A stretch of 64,000 nt of DNA from Plumapathes pennacea (GCA_964036295.1 OZ038463.1:27329069-27393068), one strand, 5' to 3'; counted from the first letter of the stretch, positions 10,590 through 22,829 are shown. A program made the numbers and translations. Notes: a model not told the origin generated them from the letters alone.

Positions 10590-11005
10590 GGAGTACAGGC
10601 ACTGAGGGTGGTCCCAGCCAGAGATGTGTTTACGTCCTCAGCGGTTCTTTTACGTCCCCCCTGTAATCAAGTATAGAAGTAGGGAGACGAGACCGCCATT
10701 TTACGTAGTCATCCGAGCCACGTGAAGATCTTACCATTTGCTGATAGAAACAAAGGCAGCATCTTATCCTTAGTTATTTTAAGACCCCGAGTGCTGGTCC
10801 GGCCGGGGTTCGAACCCGCAACCTCCCGCACGAAAGACCGGCACTGAACCAACTGAGCCAACCCGACGGCGGTTTACGTCATCGCATATCACGTGATAAT
10901 ATGAACCAATCACCGTGTGCAGATTCGTAACCCGCCATAAAACAAAGATAGAGACACGGTCTCGAAACCTAAGCTCGTCGCTTCGCCACGAGCAAAAATA
11001 CGGTT
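10590..11005 (-). repeat. tRNA-derived SINE, copy 2 (inverted)
   Basis: The inverse complement of copy 1, with tRNA-like head at 10795-10868 and intact A and B boxes (GGTTCGAACCC). It ends at GTACTCC, before the last 80 or so bases of copy 1, so it is 3' truncated at the leader of the 2A-family gene. Confidence 0.7.
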
Positions 11006-11498
11006 ATTAGAATAACTGCTTTCTAGTAGCCATGACAGAAGTTTGACTGCAGCTGTAAACAGAAAACACTTAAGTCAAATAGAAAGCCCAAAAGAAAAAT
11101 ATACGAAAAAGGTAAGAACTGGGGCAGAAAGAATTTCAAGTCAATAATTAGGCGTAGCTTGTGCTGCGCATTAAGTTGCTTCTTCGGAGACATATTAGAC
11201 TTGCAGGAAAGAAACTTGTCGCCAATAAAAGTATAGTTTTTATTTTTTTCACGGCTGAAGTCAAACTTCAATAGGCTCTTTGCAGGACCCGATCACATAA
11301 CCCTCATGACTAAAATATCATCATTTGAGGCTTTTTGAATGCCAGCTCTGGCTCACCAGCAACTTTTTCCATACAAATCTTCTTAATGTTTTGGAGCTTT
11401 AAAGTTTAAAGATGCATTAGTAATAGAGAACATTGATTTGTTTTCCATTGAAGCCATGTGTTAGTTGAGTGTATATATATTTGCCTTTCAAACTCTAG
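11006..11498. other. Intron or upstream region of the Roc-COR gene
   Basis: No exon was recognised. The exon at 11499 starts in mid-codon after a splice acceptor, so earlier coding exons must exist either here unrecognised or outside what I can identify. Confidence 0.4.
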
Positions 11499-14400
11499 GT
11501 CCCAGTGTTCAAAAGACTACCATTCAGGAGCCTGAGAAACATGACAAAGAAGACAGGAAGCCTGTTCATACTGATAAACTTTCTCCAGGAACGGTCTCAC
11601 TGGCAGAGTCTGGGGACAAAATTCAGCAATTGTCCAAAGTAAAATATTCGAACCCAACCAGTTACACGGGAAAGACGTTCTTGGACCCTATATGCCCCGA
11701 CGAGGTGAGGTTGCCATTAAATGGACATGTTTAAACTAGCTTGGGTATTGTCATACATCAGGATTTTGTTCCTGTTGTGTAGGTATATAATAGTTCTCTT
11801 TCTTGTCATTTTATCAGGCTAAGCAAGATGAGTTTAAAGCAGCCAAATGCGAGAGCAAGGCAGCAGGAGAAAGTTCGAAATCTCCTTGCAAAGAAGTTGA
11901 AGAGATGTCGTCAGGTAAAAATGTGGTGCTGATCAGAACATTTTGCAATATTTGAAAGCTATTCTATTCACCCCTTCAGTACTCAATATATGTCATACTA
12001 GTTTTGCAGTCAGCTTCATTACCCAGGATTCTATTAGCAACAGTGCAGTTCGATATTCTTTTGCCTCCAAAATCCAAAGTAGTGGATAATTGGATATGTA
12101 TACAGCAGCTTGCAGAAATGTTGAGCCTTGAAATAATATATCAGTATATACGAATATTTAGAGTGCATTTTGGGATAGACTTTGATTCTAATTGTACACA
12201 AAAGCACACTAGTCCAGAAAGATACATCAGTGTAAAAATGTGAGGATTATTGCATATTTCTTTAATATGTTATTTGGCATGAAAAGGTAATGTCAAACGA
12301 AACTTTTCCCATATTGCAATTGATATCTCCACATTATGTTAACGAAATACCTATAATATGTGGCTAAATTTTCAACGCACAGTTTAAACTGCCGTACGCG
12401 TATAGTCACTGCTATCCTCCACAACTTAAAGAGGAGTATCTCCCAGTAGTAAACCTCTCTAGTCTATGTTCTGAATTTTCATGACAATTCTTTCATCAGT
12501 CCCAGCGGAAATCCTCGCTCGAGGACCAAAGGCGGTTGAAGCTTTTCATAAAGCGCTCCGGGAAGGCAAAACCCGCGTCCGACGAGTCCCCATTATGATT
12601 ATTGGTCAAGAAAGAGCAGGGAAAACAAGCCTTTTGAAATCCTTAAAAGGCGAGAAGTTTGACCCACAAGAAGAGAGTACCAGAGGAATTGCAATTGATC
12701 CTTGTCACTGTAAAGTCACTCAAGAAGTCTGGAAGGCGGGAAAAAGTGACGACCAAGATGTCACAGCTGCAGTTTCGTTTGAACACCACGCTGCTGTGCT
12801 TACTTGTAAGTACTTGGTTGGATCGCAGGAATCTAGGAGCACTGACACGCTCGACAGAGAAGAAAAACATGTTGCAGAATTGGAGAGCGATTTTGTTTTG
12901 AAACATGATTCTCAAGATGACAGTAATACTAGACAAGGATCAAGACCTGCTAGTCCTGATAGAGGAAGCTCTCCATTCGAGTCGGGGCTGAAAGATGTAA
13001 AAGAAGAAACGCAGGTGTATCCAGAGCAGCCGGATCTACTAGTGGATACTAGAGATAACCCAGAAGTGCTGGAAGCAACTGGAACTATGGCGACAAACAA
13101 TGACACATCGACCAACCACAAATCAGATGTTCCTGAAGAGATCATTGCCTTGATCGAAAAATTAATGCAAAAGAAAGAACTAGAAGATGACAGTGACATC
13201 TACTGCACACTATGGGACTTTGCCGGCCAGTCCGTGTTTTATACTACTCACTCTTTATTCCTGACCCACGGAGCGATCTACCTTCTCGTCAACGACCTCA
13301 GTAAAAGTCCAGACCAAGAGGCAGATCCCCTGAGAAAGCAAGGCTTGTTCCGAAAGCCTTATGACGACTTTAACTTTGCGAAGACCAACTTAGATTTCCT
13401 TCACTACTGGATGACGTCCATCGCATCATTTGGCAGCAACGAGAACACTGCCAACAAAGAGTCCTCTGTAAGCCTGCCGCCAGTAATTTTTGTTTCCACC
13501 CACGCCGATACATCTTTCGGCGACGCTTCACCAAGAGATTTGGCCAGAGACGTTTTTGGTAGTCTGCAGAAGAAACCATACAAATCTCACTTGGTGGAGG
13601 ATTTCTTTGTTGTAGACAACACTCGGTCGGGAAGCGGTGAAGAAGATAAGGAGGTCCCTCGACTTCGCGAGAAAATCCTAGAGTTATGCCGCGAGCTGCA
13701 GAAGTTGCAAAAGGACATTCCATTGAAATGGCTGAAGTTTGAAAAAACCCTGAAAGCTACTGTGCACGAGGGTTTCCACAGCTTGAAGTTTTCCGAGGCA
13801 GAGAAAGTTGCTTTTGATGTGTGCGGCATCACTGACGAGAATGAATTCCGTGCGGTGTTGGACTTCCTCCATGACCACAGAATCTTGGTTCATTTTGACG
13901 ACTCTGCTGAACTTGATGATCTGGTTGTGTTAGACCCCCAGTGGTTGATTGACATCCTGAAGGAAGTGATAACAGTCAAGCCGTTTGAGTCGGAGCAGGG
14001 CGATTTTGTGGAGCATTGGAAAGAGCTTGAAGATTCTGGGATTTTGAAGAAAGATCTCCTTGAGCATGTGTGGAGGGACTTGTTAAACCGGCGGAACACC
14101 ATCGAAGCACTTGTCTCTATCATGGAGAAATTCAACCTCATCTGCAGATGGTCTTCATCTACTTCGACGGAAGAGTATCTGGTTCCACACATGTTGAAGT
14201 CGCAGCCAGTCAGCAAGGAACTAACAGAGCTTCTGTCATCAGCTGTGGTGCCTTCACTTTTTATCAAATTCCCCTGTGTTGAATACCCACAAGTTTGTTT
14301 TTCCTATCTCATGGTTTGCCTCATTAATGAGTGGAAGAAGGAACAGCCGTGCTTCCAGCGACCGAAGCTCTTCAGGAACTTTGTTAGACTCTTCCTAAAT

Positions 14401-17400
14401 CCATTGGACAGCTCTTCTATTGTTTTGTTTTGCCACTCGTCTGTGATAGAAATTGCGCTTTGCGCACCCACCACCCCCTCAGCCTATTTCGTCGAGACGA
14501 CGTGTGGCAGGGTGGTCGGAGTCTTGCGCCGGGTTCTAAACCACATGCGCCGGGAATGCCGCTGGCTGAAATCCATGTCGTATGAGCTGTGTTTCCGCTG
14601 CCCAGTATGCTGTGAAGGCGCGCTGCAGCTGTCGAATTGCGGTACTCATCACGTGATGGACTGCATCAAAGAAGATTGTGCGCACTTCTACTCCGAGAAA
14701 GAGCTGCAGAATGCTCAAGAGTCAATCAGATGTGAGAAGTCTGAAGTTGCCGTGAACACAAAGGTGCCACTCGAAAAATTTTCGCCTTGGCTTGAGGCAA
14801 GTACCTCCTCATAGAGTATCTTGATTGTTTTAAAATCATCATTAAGTCAAAACATAAGCAATCCTTCACACAGTAATGAAGACCACTTTGTTCTACAGTC
14901 TCTAAATTGTTGATGAGCTTAACTCTTTAGCTACTGCTCAGCATCTTCCATCTGGAATCATCGAGAATGTTCGTTTAATAACCTACCTACCTACCCATGA
15001 ACCGAGTTTCCCTACCTGCATTACTTCTACATTAAACTGAGTTCCTGCCCAATTACAGAGGACATTTTTTCTTTTATGTGGAATTTTCTGCCTGTTTTTT
15101 TTACTCTTGTTATTTCTGCAGGGCAACAGTGAACACAAGAAAAACAGAACACAGGGTATGACCATAAATTTCACGTGTTATTTCCGGTATTAGCTTTCAC
15201 TTTTGTCGTTTTATCATGATCAAAACAGTTACTTTCATTATAGCAATTTCGCTATCCATTCTTTATACAACAGCCAAGATGGCTTTTTCCCTCCCAACTG
15301 ACGTCTTACCTATGATGCAATTCGCTGACAAGGTCAATGTCGTACAGAGGGCGACAGAACGTATTAAGTTTCTTTCGGTGCAAGACAACAGTGAACACAA
15401 AGGAAACGGAGCACAGGGTATAAACACGAAATTCATTTGTTACTTGGTTCCTTCTTCTGTTGTCCTTTTATCAAAACAGTTGCGTCCATCTTGTTTCAAA
15501 GCCGAGGTGTGCCTTGGTGATGTGGTGGTGGCATGTATTTTCTAGCCAACCCTATTTTTTTTATACAGCAGGAGAAATGGCTGTCTGCCTTCCAGATGAC
15601 ATCATGTCCGTTATGCAATCTGCTGACAAAGTAACAGTCGTACAGAGGGCGACAGAGCATCTACAGCTGGACGAAGCAGCACTTATAGAGCCAACTGCTG
15701 ACACAAGACAGAAAGTCCGTGGTCTCGCTAACCTGATGAAGATGAGCAACAGAGCGGATGCTGTGCGACATCTGAGGACACTGGTACCAAGCGGAACCAC
15801 AGGTCTAGAATTCAGATTTATTTTAGGTTTTCGGAATTTATGTGTAGGGAGTATTTTAAAGTTAGCAACATGGATAAACTCCTTAAGGCTAGCGATAATG
15901 TCTGTCGTTCATTTTATGTCATGAATTTCATTTAGACTTTTAGCATTTACTATAGGTATGATAACCCTACATAACGACTGTAGACCATTCTTTTTGGCAT
16001 TCATTGTGTTTAACCAGACCGACTTTATTTAGTCCGTTTTGTCGTACAGATTGGAGTAGGTTGAGGCGGAATTAACAGAGCAGTAATGGAAAGAGCGGCA
16101 CAAACTCTGGTCAAGAATACTCATAACATAAACAAAAAGGAAATCTGAAAATGGAAAAGACACGTTTTTGGGCACTTCAGTTTGTCAGCTCTTTTCATGA
16201 CACCGCTGTCATAAACATGTATTAAATTGTGTGGTACCACCAGAATTCAAAATGTTAAAATCACTGACATACCAATGGTTGGTGTTTTTCTTTTCTTTTT
16301 ATCAACAAAAACTGTCATTGTTGGGGGCATCTTAGGGAGTCTATTGCCTTCCTACAATCATGGTCAAAATTGTTGGGACGATTTCAAGTTTACCCCCTCC
16401 CCCCATTCAATGTTGGGTAGTTGAGCATGGTTCGGCTTATAGCTGCACCACGGGCCAACATTGAATGGAGGGGAGGGGGAGGGACTTGAAAACAGGAAAT
16501 ATGAGACCCCCATAGGTTGTACGGATTTACATTGTGCTCCGGATGTGCGTAAGAGGAGCGTCCCAACGACTTTTGACCATGATTGTCTGAAAACAGTAAA
16601 AAATGTTTAAACGCTTCTGGAACTAAGGGAAAAAGAGCTACAACCACCAAACTTGGGCATGTTTAGGAGTGCTCTATAGAGAAGACAACTATGATTTCAG
16701 AATTGGTTGAAGTCCATTCACAAACGTGTATAATATTTGACCGTTAAGTGCCGATTGCGTTACTTAAAGCCGTTTTGTCACATTGTGTGCTTAGGAACTG
16801 TATTCTGCCTGATATCAGAGCATCATGCAGTGTAACAAGCATGCGATACGTGTTTCAGACCTCGGAGATAACAGTTTCATTCTTTTTATTAGCCGGTACG
16901 ATATTCTCGAGTGAAATTTGATTCTTTGTTTGACCTCGTCTGGCCCAGTTTGTCATTACTCCCATCAATACTCCACAGTAAAATGCTGAATAAAAAAGAT
17001 TCAAGACATTTTCAACAAAACTATAAACGCGATAGGTTTGACAAACGTTAGGTAAATCTTTCAGTGCATTTTTTACTAATTTCACGGCAGAATTTTTTGT
17101 GTTTAGAACATTACTCCCTTGTAGTCAAACAAAGAAGTTGAATCTAATTATCTCTTTTCTTGTTGTTCAACGGAGTATTGTTGTTTTTCCTTCTATACGA
17201 GGGAAACATTAAGCGGATTATGCACCAATATGGGCTTTAGATATAACTATTCCCGGTAATACGCTTTTCCAGTTTTTAACTGTTTTAAAACGGCCGAATT
17301 TGACAACAAGCAACGGAGTATTGTCTGGTGTAATGTTGAGCAATCTCCGTGTGACGTCACATGAACAGTTGTCGCCGCCATAACACGGCTATTCGCAAGC

Positions 17401-19278
17401 TGTATGAATTATTATTCGATTCATCAAAATATCAGGTCTTATAAGCAAGTCCTATAACAAAAATCCGTGAATGAAACTTGCCGTCACGGCGAATTTCCGC
17501 CGCTAAACAGCTGCACCCCGGTACCAGACTCGGCATACGTGAATACTGTATTCCCTTTCAAGTAGGAAATTCAACGAGGATCCATTTTCCTTTACCCTAA
17601 ATATGTTTAGCATCTTTTCAATACAGTCAATCGTCTCACTGTAAAATGTAGCTACTTAAAAATATATAAATTTCCTGTCACAAGACCTTTTAACCTTTAG
17701 AAGCCTAACGGACAGTTTCTCGTTTCAATTTTTTATAAACTAGACGTAAAATGATTTATTGACACAATATCTGCCAAGGTGTATCAAAATATTTCCCGTC
17801 CCTTCACCCCAAGAACCTTAAACGGCGATTTTACTTCTGAGAAACAAACACAATCATGGTCAAAATTGTTGGGACGATTTCAAGTTTACCCCCTCCCCCC
17901 CATTCAATGTTGGGTAGTTGAGCATGGTTCGGCTTATAGCTGCACCACGGGCCAACATTGAATGGAGGGGAGGGGGAGGGACTTGAAAACAGGAAATATG
18001 AGACCCCCATAGGTTGTACGGATTTACATTGTGCTCCGGATGTGCGTAAGAGGAGCGTCCCAACGACTTTTGACCATGATTGTAGGTCTCGCTTGGGGTG
18101 ATGAACTCAGTGAAGCTCCTTTCTGTGACGTTCTACTAACGTTTTACCATTTTACTTAGTTCTTATTGCAGACTATTAGCTGTATTTATGCCAAGGTTAT
18201 TCAAACGCTAACAACAATAGTGCATTATGTCGATCTAACAAGAAAATGGTTATTCAAAGAAAAGGACATAAACTCTGTTTGTCGATATATCACTTGCAGT
18301 AAAACGAAAGTCTCGTTTTTGAAGTGTGTTGTTGCTAAATATTTAATTGACTATCCAGACTTCTTTATTTTTTCCATCCCCTCTCAATTGCACGCTCGTG
18401 AATCCATTTCCATTCGCTTTGTAACCAGGCCCCTTGTTAGACGAGCGGTTATCAGTATGCATGATGCCTCACGAGGAAAGGAGAGAGCTTACAGTATTCC
18501 TGAGTGGTATGTAACTATTTCTACCTTTTGGAACTTTGTAAGAACTTTGCAGCGTTCGGTGAAAGTGTTCGTTCCAGTGAGAGGAAGTTCTGACTTTGTT
18601 CTTTATCAATTTTCTCTCAGCTCTGTCTCTTCCACCCCTATTCTCCTGTTTGAAGTTTTCGTAAGAATTTTTTAAATTAATGTCCCGACTCTATTTCAAG
18701 TTTTGGTCCTTAGTATGATAAATGATAAGAATATGTTAAACCAACACTTGCTAGTATTCAGGAGGTTTAATTGATACAGTTGCGAATTCAAATTTTTAGA
18801 GTAATCCTTTTGGTTTAGTCTTGTTATCGTATCTTATCGTACTTTGTGACGTTTTTCTTAAACTTGAACTTACATGCGACTGACTTCATCTAATATTTAA
18901 GAAATATAAAACGCTTGCCGTGTTTGCATAGCCTGAGGCAAACGCGAGAGGGAGTTTGGAAGAATGAGAAAGTTTGTGTAAACCCTAGCCATTTAATCCA
19001 CGGTTTTGTGTAATCGTGCTGTTGAAGGGCTTAAAGATCAAAAGTAGAATTTCCAACTTTGTTGTACTATTTATGTTTTAGCGGGAGAAGAATGGAAAGA
19101 CGTGGCTTCAAAACTGGGTCTGTCAAATGTTAAAATCCGTTTTCTCGACCGCCGAACTCGCAATCCTGCTGACGCAATGATGGACGAGTTGGAAGAGAGA
19201 AATCCGAACTGCACTGTGGGACACCTGTATGACGTGTTGGTGGAAAATGACATGGCCGTTGCGGCGGACATAATGTAG
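11499..19278 (+). CDS. Roc-COR GTPase with C-terminal Death domain, multi-exon gene
   Basis: Six exons can be read with matching phases: 11499-11704, 11818-11914, 12500-14796, 15122-15155, 15274-15417, 15569-15802, then the last at 19082-19278 (seven in all if the 34-base exon is counted). The first visible exon enters in mid-codon, so the N-terminus is missing. Junctions: phase 0 between exons 1 and 2; phase 1 between 2 and 3; phase 0 at a GC donor (GAG|GCAAGT) after exon 3; phase 1 at all later ones. ROCO proteins couple a Ras-like Roc GTPase to a COR dimerisation module; the Death domain recruits partners by homotypic contact, so a role in innate immune or cell-death signalling is the natural inference. 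The last intron (15803-19081) holds two copies of one MITE. Confidence 0.75.
12500..14796 (+). CDS. Roc-COR exon
   Basis: One large exon; left open it would read to a stop at 14814. The Roc P-loop is IIGQERAGKTSLLKSLKG (about nt 12598-12651). Switch II reads LWDFAGQSVFYTTHSLF (about 13210-13260), and the base-recognition loop is THAD (about 13499). Between P-loop and switch II lies an acidic, low-complexity insert of about 140 residues, unusual for a Ras-like fold. COR follows (WLIDILKEVI, LVPHMLKSQP). The end is rich in Cys and His (CFRCPVCCEG, DCIKEDCAHF), perhaps a metal site. The acceptor is at 12498-12499 (TTTCATCAG), so the ATG at 12481 is probably not used as the start of the full protein. 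Confidence 0.8.
15122..15802 (+). CDS. Three linker exons before the Death domain, two of them duplicated
   Basis: Exon 15122-15155 (34 bases) encodes GNSEHKKNRTQ. Exon 15274-15417 encodes AKMAFSLPTDVLPMMQFADK and onward, ending with DNSEHKGNGAQ. Exon 15569-15802 encodes GEMAVCLPDDIMSVMQSADK and onward, followed by RQKVRGLANLMKMSNRADAV. The FSLPTDVLPMMQ/VCLPDDIMSVMQ pair, both followed by ADKVxVVQRATE, are clearly duplicates; so are the NSEHK pieces. The second and third are 144 and 234 bases long with phase 1 on both sides, so either could be skipped or added without a frame shift. The domain type is unknown to me. Confidence 0.65.
16354..16586. mobile_element. MITE, 233 bp, in the last intron (copy 1)
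   Basis: The ends ACAATCATGGTCAAAA and TTTTGACCATGATTGT form terminal inverted repeats of about 28 bases. A second copy with almost the same sequence is at 17850-18083, and a diverged third is at 28693-28933. There is no coding capacity. Confidence 0.75.
17850..18083. mobile_element. MITE, 234 bp, in the last intron (copy 2)
   Basis: Nearly identical to 16354-16586 in the same orientation; the only differences I see are one extra C in a C run and similar small changes. Such close identity 1.5 kb apart suggests recent activity or gene conversion. No target duplication is obvious. Confidence 0.75.
19082..19278 (+). CDS. Death-domain exon of the Roc-COR gene
   Basis: The acceptor is TTTATGTTTTAG at 19070-19081, with phase 1. 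The frame reads GEEWKDVASKLGLSN, then VKIRFLDRRTRNPAD, then HLYDVLVENDMAVAADIM and a TAG stop. The order EEWKDVASKLGLS, an acidic/basic middle helix, and a final LxDVLxENxxxxAA match the Death-domain fold (helices 2-6). The first helix is supplied by the preceding exon (LRTLVPSGTT). It has no start codon of its own, so a search restricted to ATG frames would miss it. Confidence 0.8.
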
Positions 19279-19693
19279 AGCTTGGTCTTCTCTACTACGG
19301 TCACAAGGTCTGGGACCGAGATAAACTGACTGCTCTAACCCTTTTTGGTGGTAGCCTTGGCGGGTTTCGGTATAGATTCTTTGGACGGTTTTTAATAAAA
19401 GAACAACTACATATGCAATTGAGATGTTTTCGAATGATTGCCAAAAGTAATCGTGTGACTGCTTTGGTAAATCAGGAACAAAAGCAAACCTGATAGCGAT
19501 CTTCTCACACGAGGAAACAGGCTGACGTCAGCGTTTTCTCGCACTGCCGATTGGTCTCTTCAAATTGAAACAAAGCACAAAATAACTTCATTGACTCCTG
19601 ATTGGTTGAAAGTGTTTCTGAGAACCTTTGAGACTGGCAGTGAACTTGCTTTGGTTTTTGGTTTTACGAAGTCATCCACGCTAATGTGTCCAG

Positions 19694-19917
19694 CTTTAAG
19701 CCTTGTCCTCACTAGCGCATAAGCATAAGCATAAGCATAAGCATAAGCATAAGCATAAGCATAAGAATAAGAGAGCGACAGTGGCGACATAAGCATAAGC
19801 ATAAGCATAAGGATCAAACATGTTCGTTCCTTATGCTTATGCTTATGTCGCCACTGTCGCTCTCTTATTCTTATTCTTATGCTTATGCTTATGCGCTAGT
19901 GAGGACAAGGCTTTAAA
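19694..19917. mobile_element. Foldback element with GCATAA repeats
   Basis: Arms of about 100 bases begin CTTTAAGCCTTGTCCTCACT and end with its inverse complement. Between them, tandem GCATAA units and the word GAGAGCGACAGTGGCGACAT appear in both orientations. A minus-strand frame over the repeats is only a translation of the hexamer. A related element is at 28077-28243. Confidence 0.7.
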
Positions 19918-20385
19918 GTGCACATAAGCCCAAAAACGATATCTTTACAATCGAATCTACATGACGGAAATATGTTGACTATTAGAATAAGTCTGCGTTT
20001 TAACGCTGCGCCTTTGAGTTATAAAGGTATATAATTTGAATATGGTAATGACGTGACGTCAAAGAAGGAACAATTTATTATACAAAATCTTGTTGGCAGA
20101 GATAATTGACATTTTATCAACGTTCATTTTATATTTGAATTCTGTGTAAATGATTTTACCAAATACTTTGTATGAATCTGGAAACAGTTCCAATCACGAA
20201 GAGAAAGAAATAACATTGAATTACTCCTTTGACGTCACGTCATTACCATATTCGAAATATAAACCTCTATAACTTATAGGCGCAATGTTGAAACACAGAA
20301 ATAATCTAATAGTCAACTATTCACTTTATGTAGAATCGATTGTGAAGATATAATGTTTGGGCTTATGTTCACTTTAATAGACATG
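19914..20385. mobile_element. Non-autonomous DNA transposon with TIRs of about 155 bases
   Basis: The left arm (AGTGCACATAAGCCC at 19916, through AATATGGTAATGACGTGACG near 20058) recurs inverted up to GGGCTTATGTTCACT at about 20378. Both ends are flanked by TTAA, which fits a TTAA target duplication as in piggyBac-like families. It shares its outer TTTAA with the neighbouring foldback element. It is about 470 bp and has no coding region. Confidence 0.7.
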
Positions 20386-20744
20386 CAATAGAACACCAGT
20401 TTTGGGGTATTGTAGGAACCCGTACATAGCGAAGCATATTGGTGTATTTTTATGTAATTTCCAGTGCCCTTTGGCTTGCTGGCTGTGTGAATCGAAGTTT
20501 CCAAGTAAATTTTATTTTTTAGTACCTATTTCAACATATTTTTTATGCGCCTGGTCCTGCATGCTGGGGTTTTTTGTGGTTAATAGTTTAGCTGGTTATA
20601 ATGCGGGATAGGATATTGCAGCTTTACTGACTCTACTGCCAGAATGAAATTTTCTCTTACTTTTGGTTGATTCTAGTAACTTTCACCAAAACTTTACTGA
20701 TGATGAAAACTAGGTATCTTGATCAACACCTGCCAGTTTTGAAG

Positions 20745-21125
20745 TTATACAGAGTAGCAGTGTGTATACTTGTGTCTACACGGTGTACAATTGTGTTACG
20801 CAGTGTGAGCTGTAAGTAAATCATGATTTACATAAATTTCTTCTCTATTTACACAGTATGTTAAATAATATTTCATATAACATTTTACTTATAAGTATTT
20901 ACACACATTTCACAATTGTGCGTTTTACATAAAATGTAAAATTTGTGTAAAACATATTTTAATCATAATTTGAAATATGTGTAAACATATTTTACAATAC
21001 TTGTAAATGTATTTACACGTAGTGTAATTTTTATGATTTACGGAACTTTTTTACGTTATTTACACAGTATGTAAGAGGATAGAATTTTCCAGTGAGTGTG
21101 TATACTTGTGTCTGCTGCTCTTTTG
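20745..21125. repeat. AT-rich foldback region with TTTACACA words
   Basis: GTTATACAGAGTAGCAG at 20744 and its inverse CTGCTGCTCTTTTGTATAAC at 21112 bracket a stretch in which TTTACACA/TGTGTAAA words recur in both orientations. GTGTGTATACTTGTGTCT is also repeated directly at both sides. It is probably a MITE with internal palindromes. Confidence 0.45.
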
Positions 21126-21484
21126 TATAACAAGATAAAATAAATAAAAAGGAATAACATTTACCTTAACTGTAGCCTTGATTCCGCATGCTCACTTACA
21201 TCCAAAGCGAACTAACACTCTAGCAACATTAAATATTATGTGATCTCAATACAGACAGAATCAAGAAGAAATATGGTACCACTCCTTGAAAATTTTTAAT
21301 TGGGAGAACTTTGTTATTTTGATCTCACAAGGTTAAATTATATGTTGTGAAATAAGACCCTAATATATTAAAATTTTTATTTAAATTATAGATCACGACA
21401 AACTCAACCCCTCTCCCTCCTTCTCTGAGAACTAAAATGACAATTTTTAGGGACAGAATATGAGAAAGACAAGAGTGGGACTTT

Positions 21485-21485
<1 letters not shown>

Positions 21486-21555
<70 letters not shown>

Positions 21556-21830
21556 CCCTTTGCAAAAATTTTGAGCCCTCAATATAGATCACTATATACA
21601 AATATCAAGTGCATTGTGGGAAGGTAATGGTTCTAAAATTGCATACAAACCACACAAATCAGAACAATATATTACCAGAAGATATTTAAGTTCAAAAAAG
21701 ATGATTACTGTGTGTTCCTCCTCGTTATTTGGCTGGGGAAGAAATTTTTCCAGTTGAACTCTTCCCACAATGCACTCGATATTTTTATATAGTGATATAT
21801 ATATTGAGGGCTCAAAATTTTTGCAAAGGG

Positions 21831-21904
<74 letters not shown>
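21486..21904. mobile_element. Tc1/mariner-like MITE inside a TA microsatellite
   Basis: The MITE spans about 21552-21834, with ends ACAGCCCTTTGCAAAAATTT and inverse, arms of about 75 bases (including ATGCACTTGATATT-type sequence) and a non-coding centre. Both sides are pure (TA)n runs (21486-21551 and 21835-21904). Insertion at TA is typical for Tc1/mariner, but the duplication cannot be told from the microsatellite. Frames of alternating Y and I in this area are artefacts. Confidence 0.7.
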
Positions 21905-21906
<2 letters not shown>

Positions 21907-22829
21907 CATCATTTGTGAGTAAATTCCAATCTCTATTATTCCTGACTCAGGAGGTTTGACTTGTGCATTTGCCGAAAGTTACGAAAAGTCAGATTTATTC
22001 AATGGCCACACACAGATATCTGTTTGTAGAACAACACTCTGTTATCCTTTGACTCATAAGCTCGAGATGCAAGTTAATTATCCATTTTTGCGAAGTGCCA
22101 GGCTCCTGATCTCATGACGGTCCAAACTTCTGAGGGAAGATTTTGAAATAATTAATTATCTTGATAGTATGTTTAGGAGTTAATACTTGATTCTTATTTA
22201 CATTTAACATCCATCAGACGGTGCAGGGCAGAACGGTCAGAATAGTTTATCTTAATTCACCTTTTTAATGTGCTCTTTGTGCTTTGACTGCAGCGCTGTA
22301 CTATTTGCTGAACAAATTGGTTCCTGTAAACTATAAAGTCAGCAACACACTAATGAAACAAGTTACTCGTCCTGGGCAGCACGACAAAACTTGAGTGTCT
22401 TAGCATACAGAGACACTGTAAAGCAAACTGTATACACACCGAGTGCTGGTGTAGTGATCTTGGCATCTGTTTTGTATGACATGTCGTCTCTAGAATATTA
22501 TCAAACAAGACAGGCCCGTGGCCAGTGCGCTTGTGACGTCATTAGTACAATGAATAGAGACACGCGGGGTCCCGGGAGAGGAACTTTTGTCGTGCGTTTA
22601 TATGCAAAAGATATTATAGCCGAGTCAGTTTTTGCAAATGACGGATCCAAGAGCTCCCTTTATTTTTCTTGCCCTCTTTTCTTCTAATTTCGGTCAAACA
22701 GATATTCACGAAAAAGTGTATTATAATAATTGAGAGAAAACAATTATCGAAGGCCCCGTAGGAATATTCTTCGTTTGCAACAACCCAGTTTTCATTGCTT
22801 TCCGATGCACGTGACAGTACTTGTGTGAC
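21905..22829. other. No gene recognised
   Basis: A 98-codon plus frame at 22391-22687 has no recognisable domain and no splice partners. I treat it as chance. Confidence 0.4.

Noticed and set aside
18166-18675. A 169-residue frame in the last intron of the Roc-COR gene
   Set aside because: No recognised domain, no splice consistency, and it lies inside a phased intron; considered chance.
19560-19817. An 85-residue frame with repeated YA
   Set aside because: It is only the translation of the GCATAA hexamer repeat.
21325-21959. Frames of alternating I and Y
   Set aside because: Translations of (TA)n; also at 49708-49926.
22391-22687. A 98-codon frame
   Set aside because: No domain, no paralogue in the window and no flanking exons.
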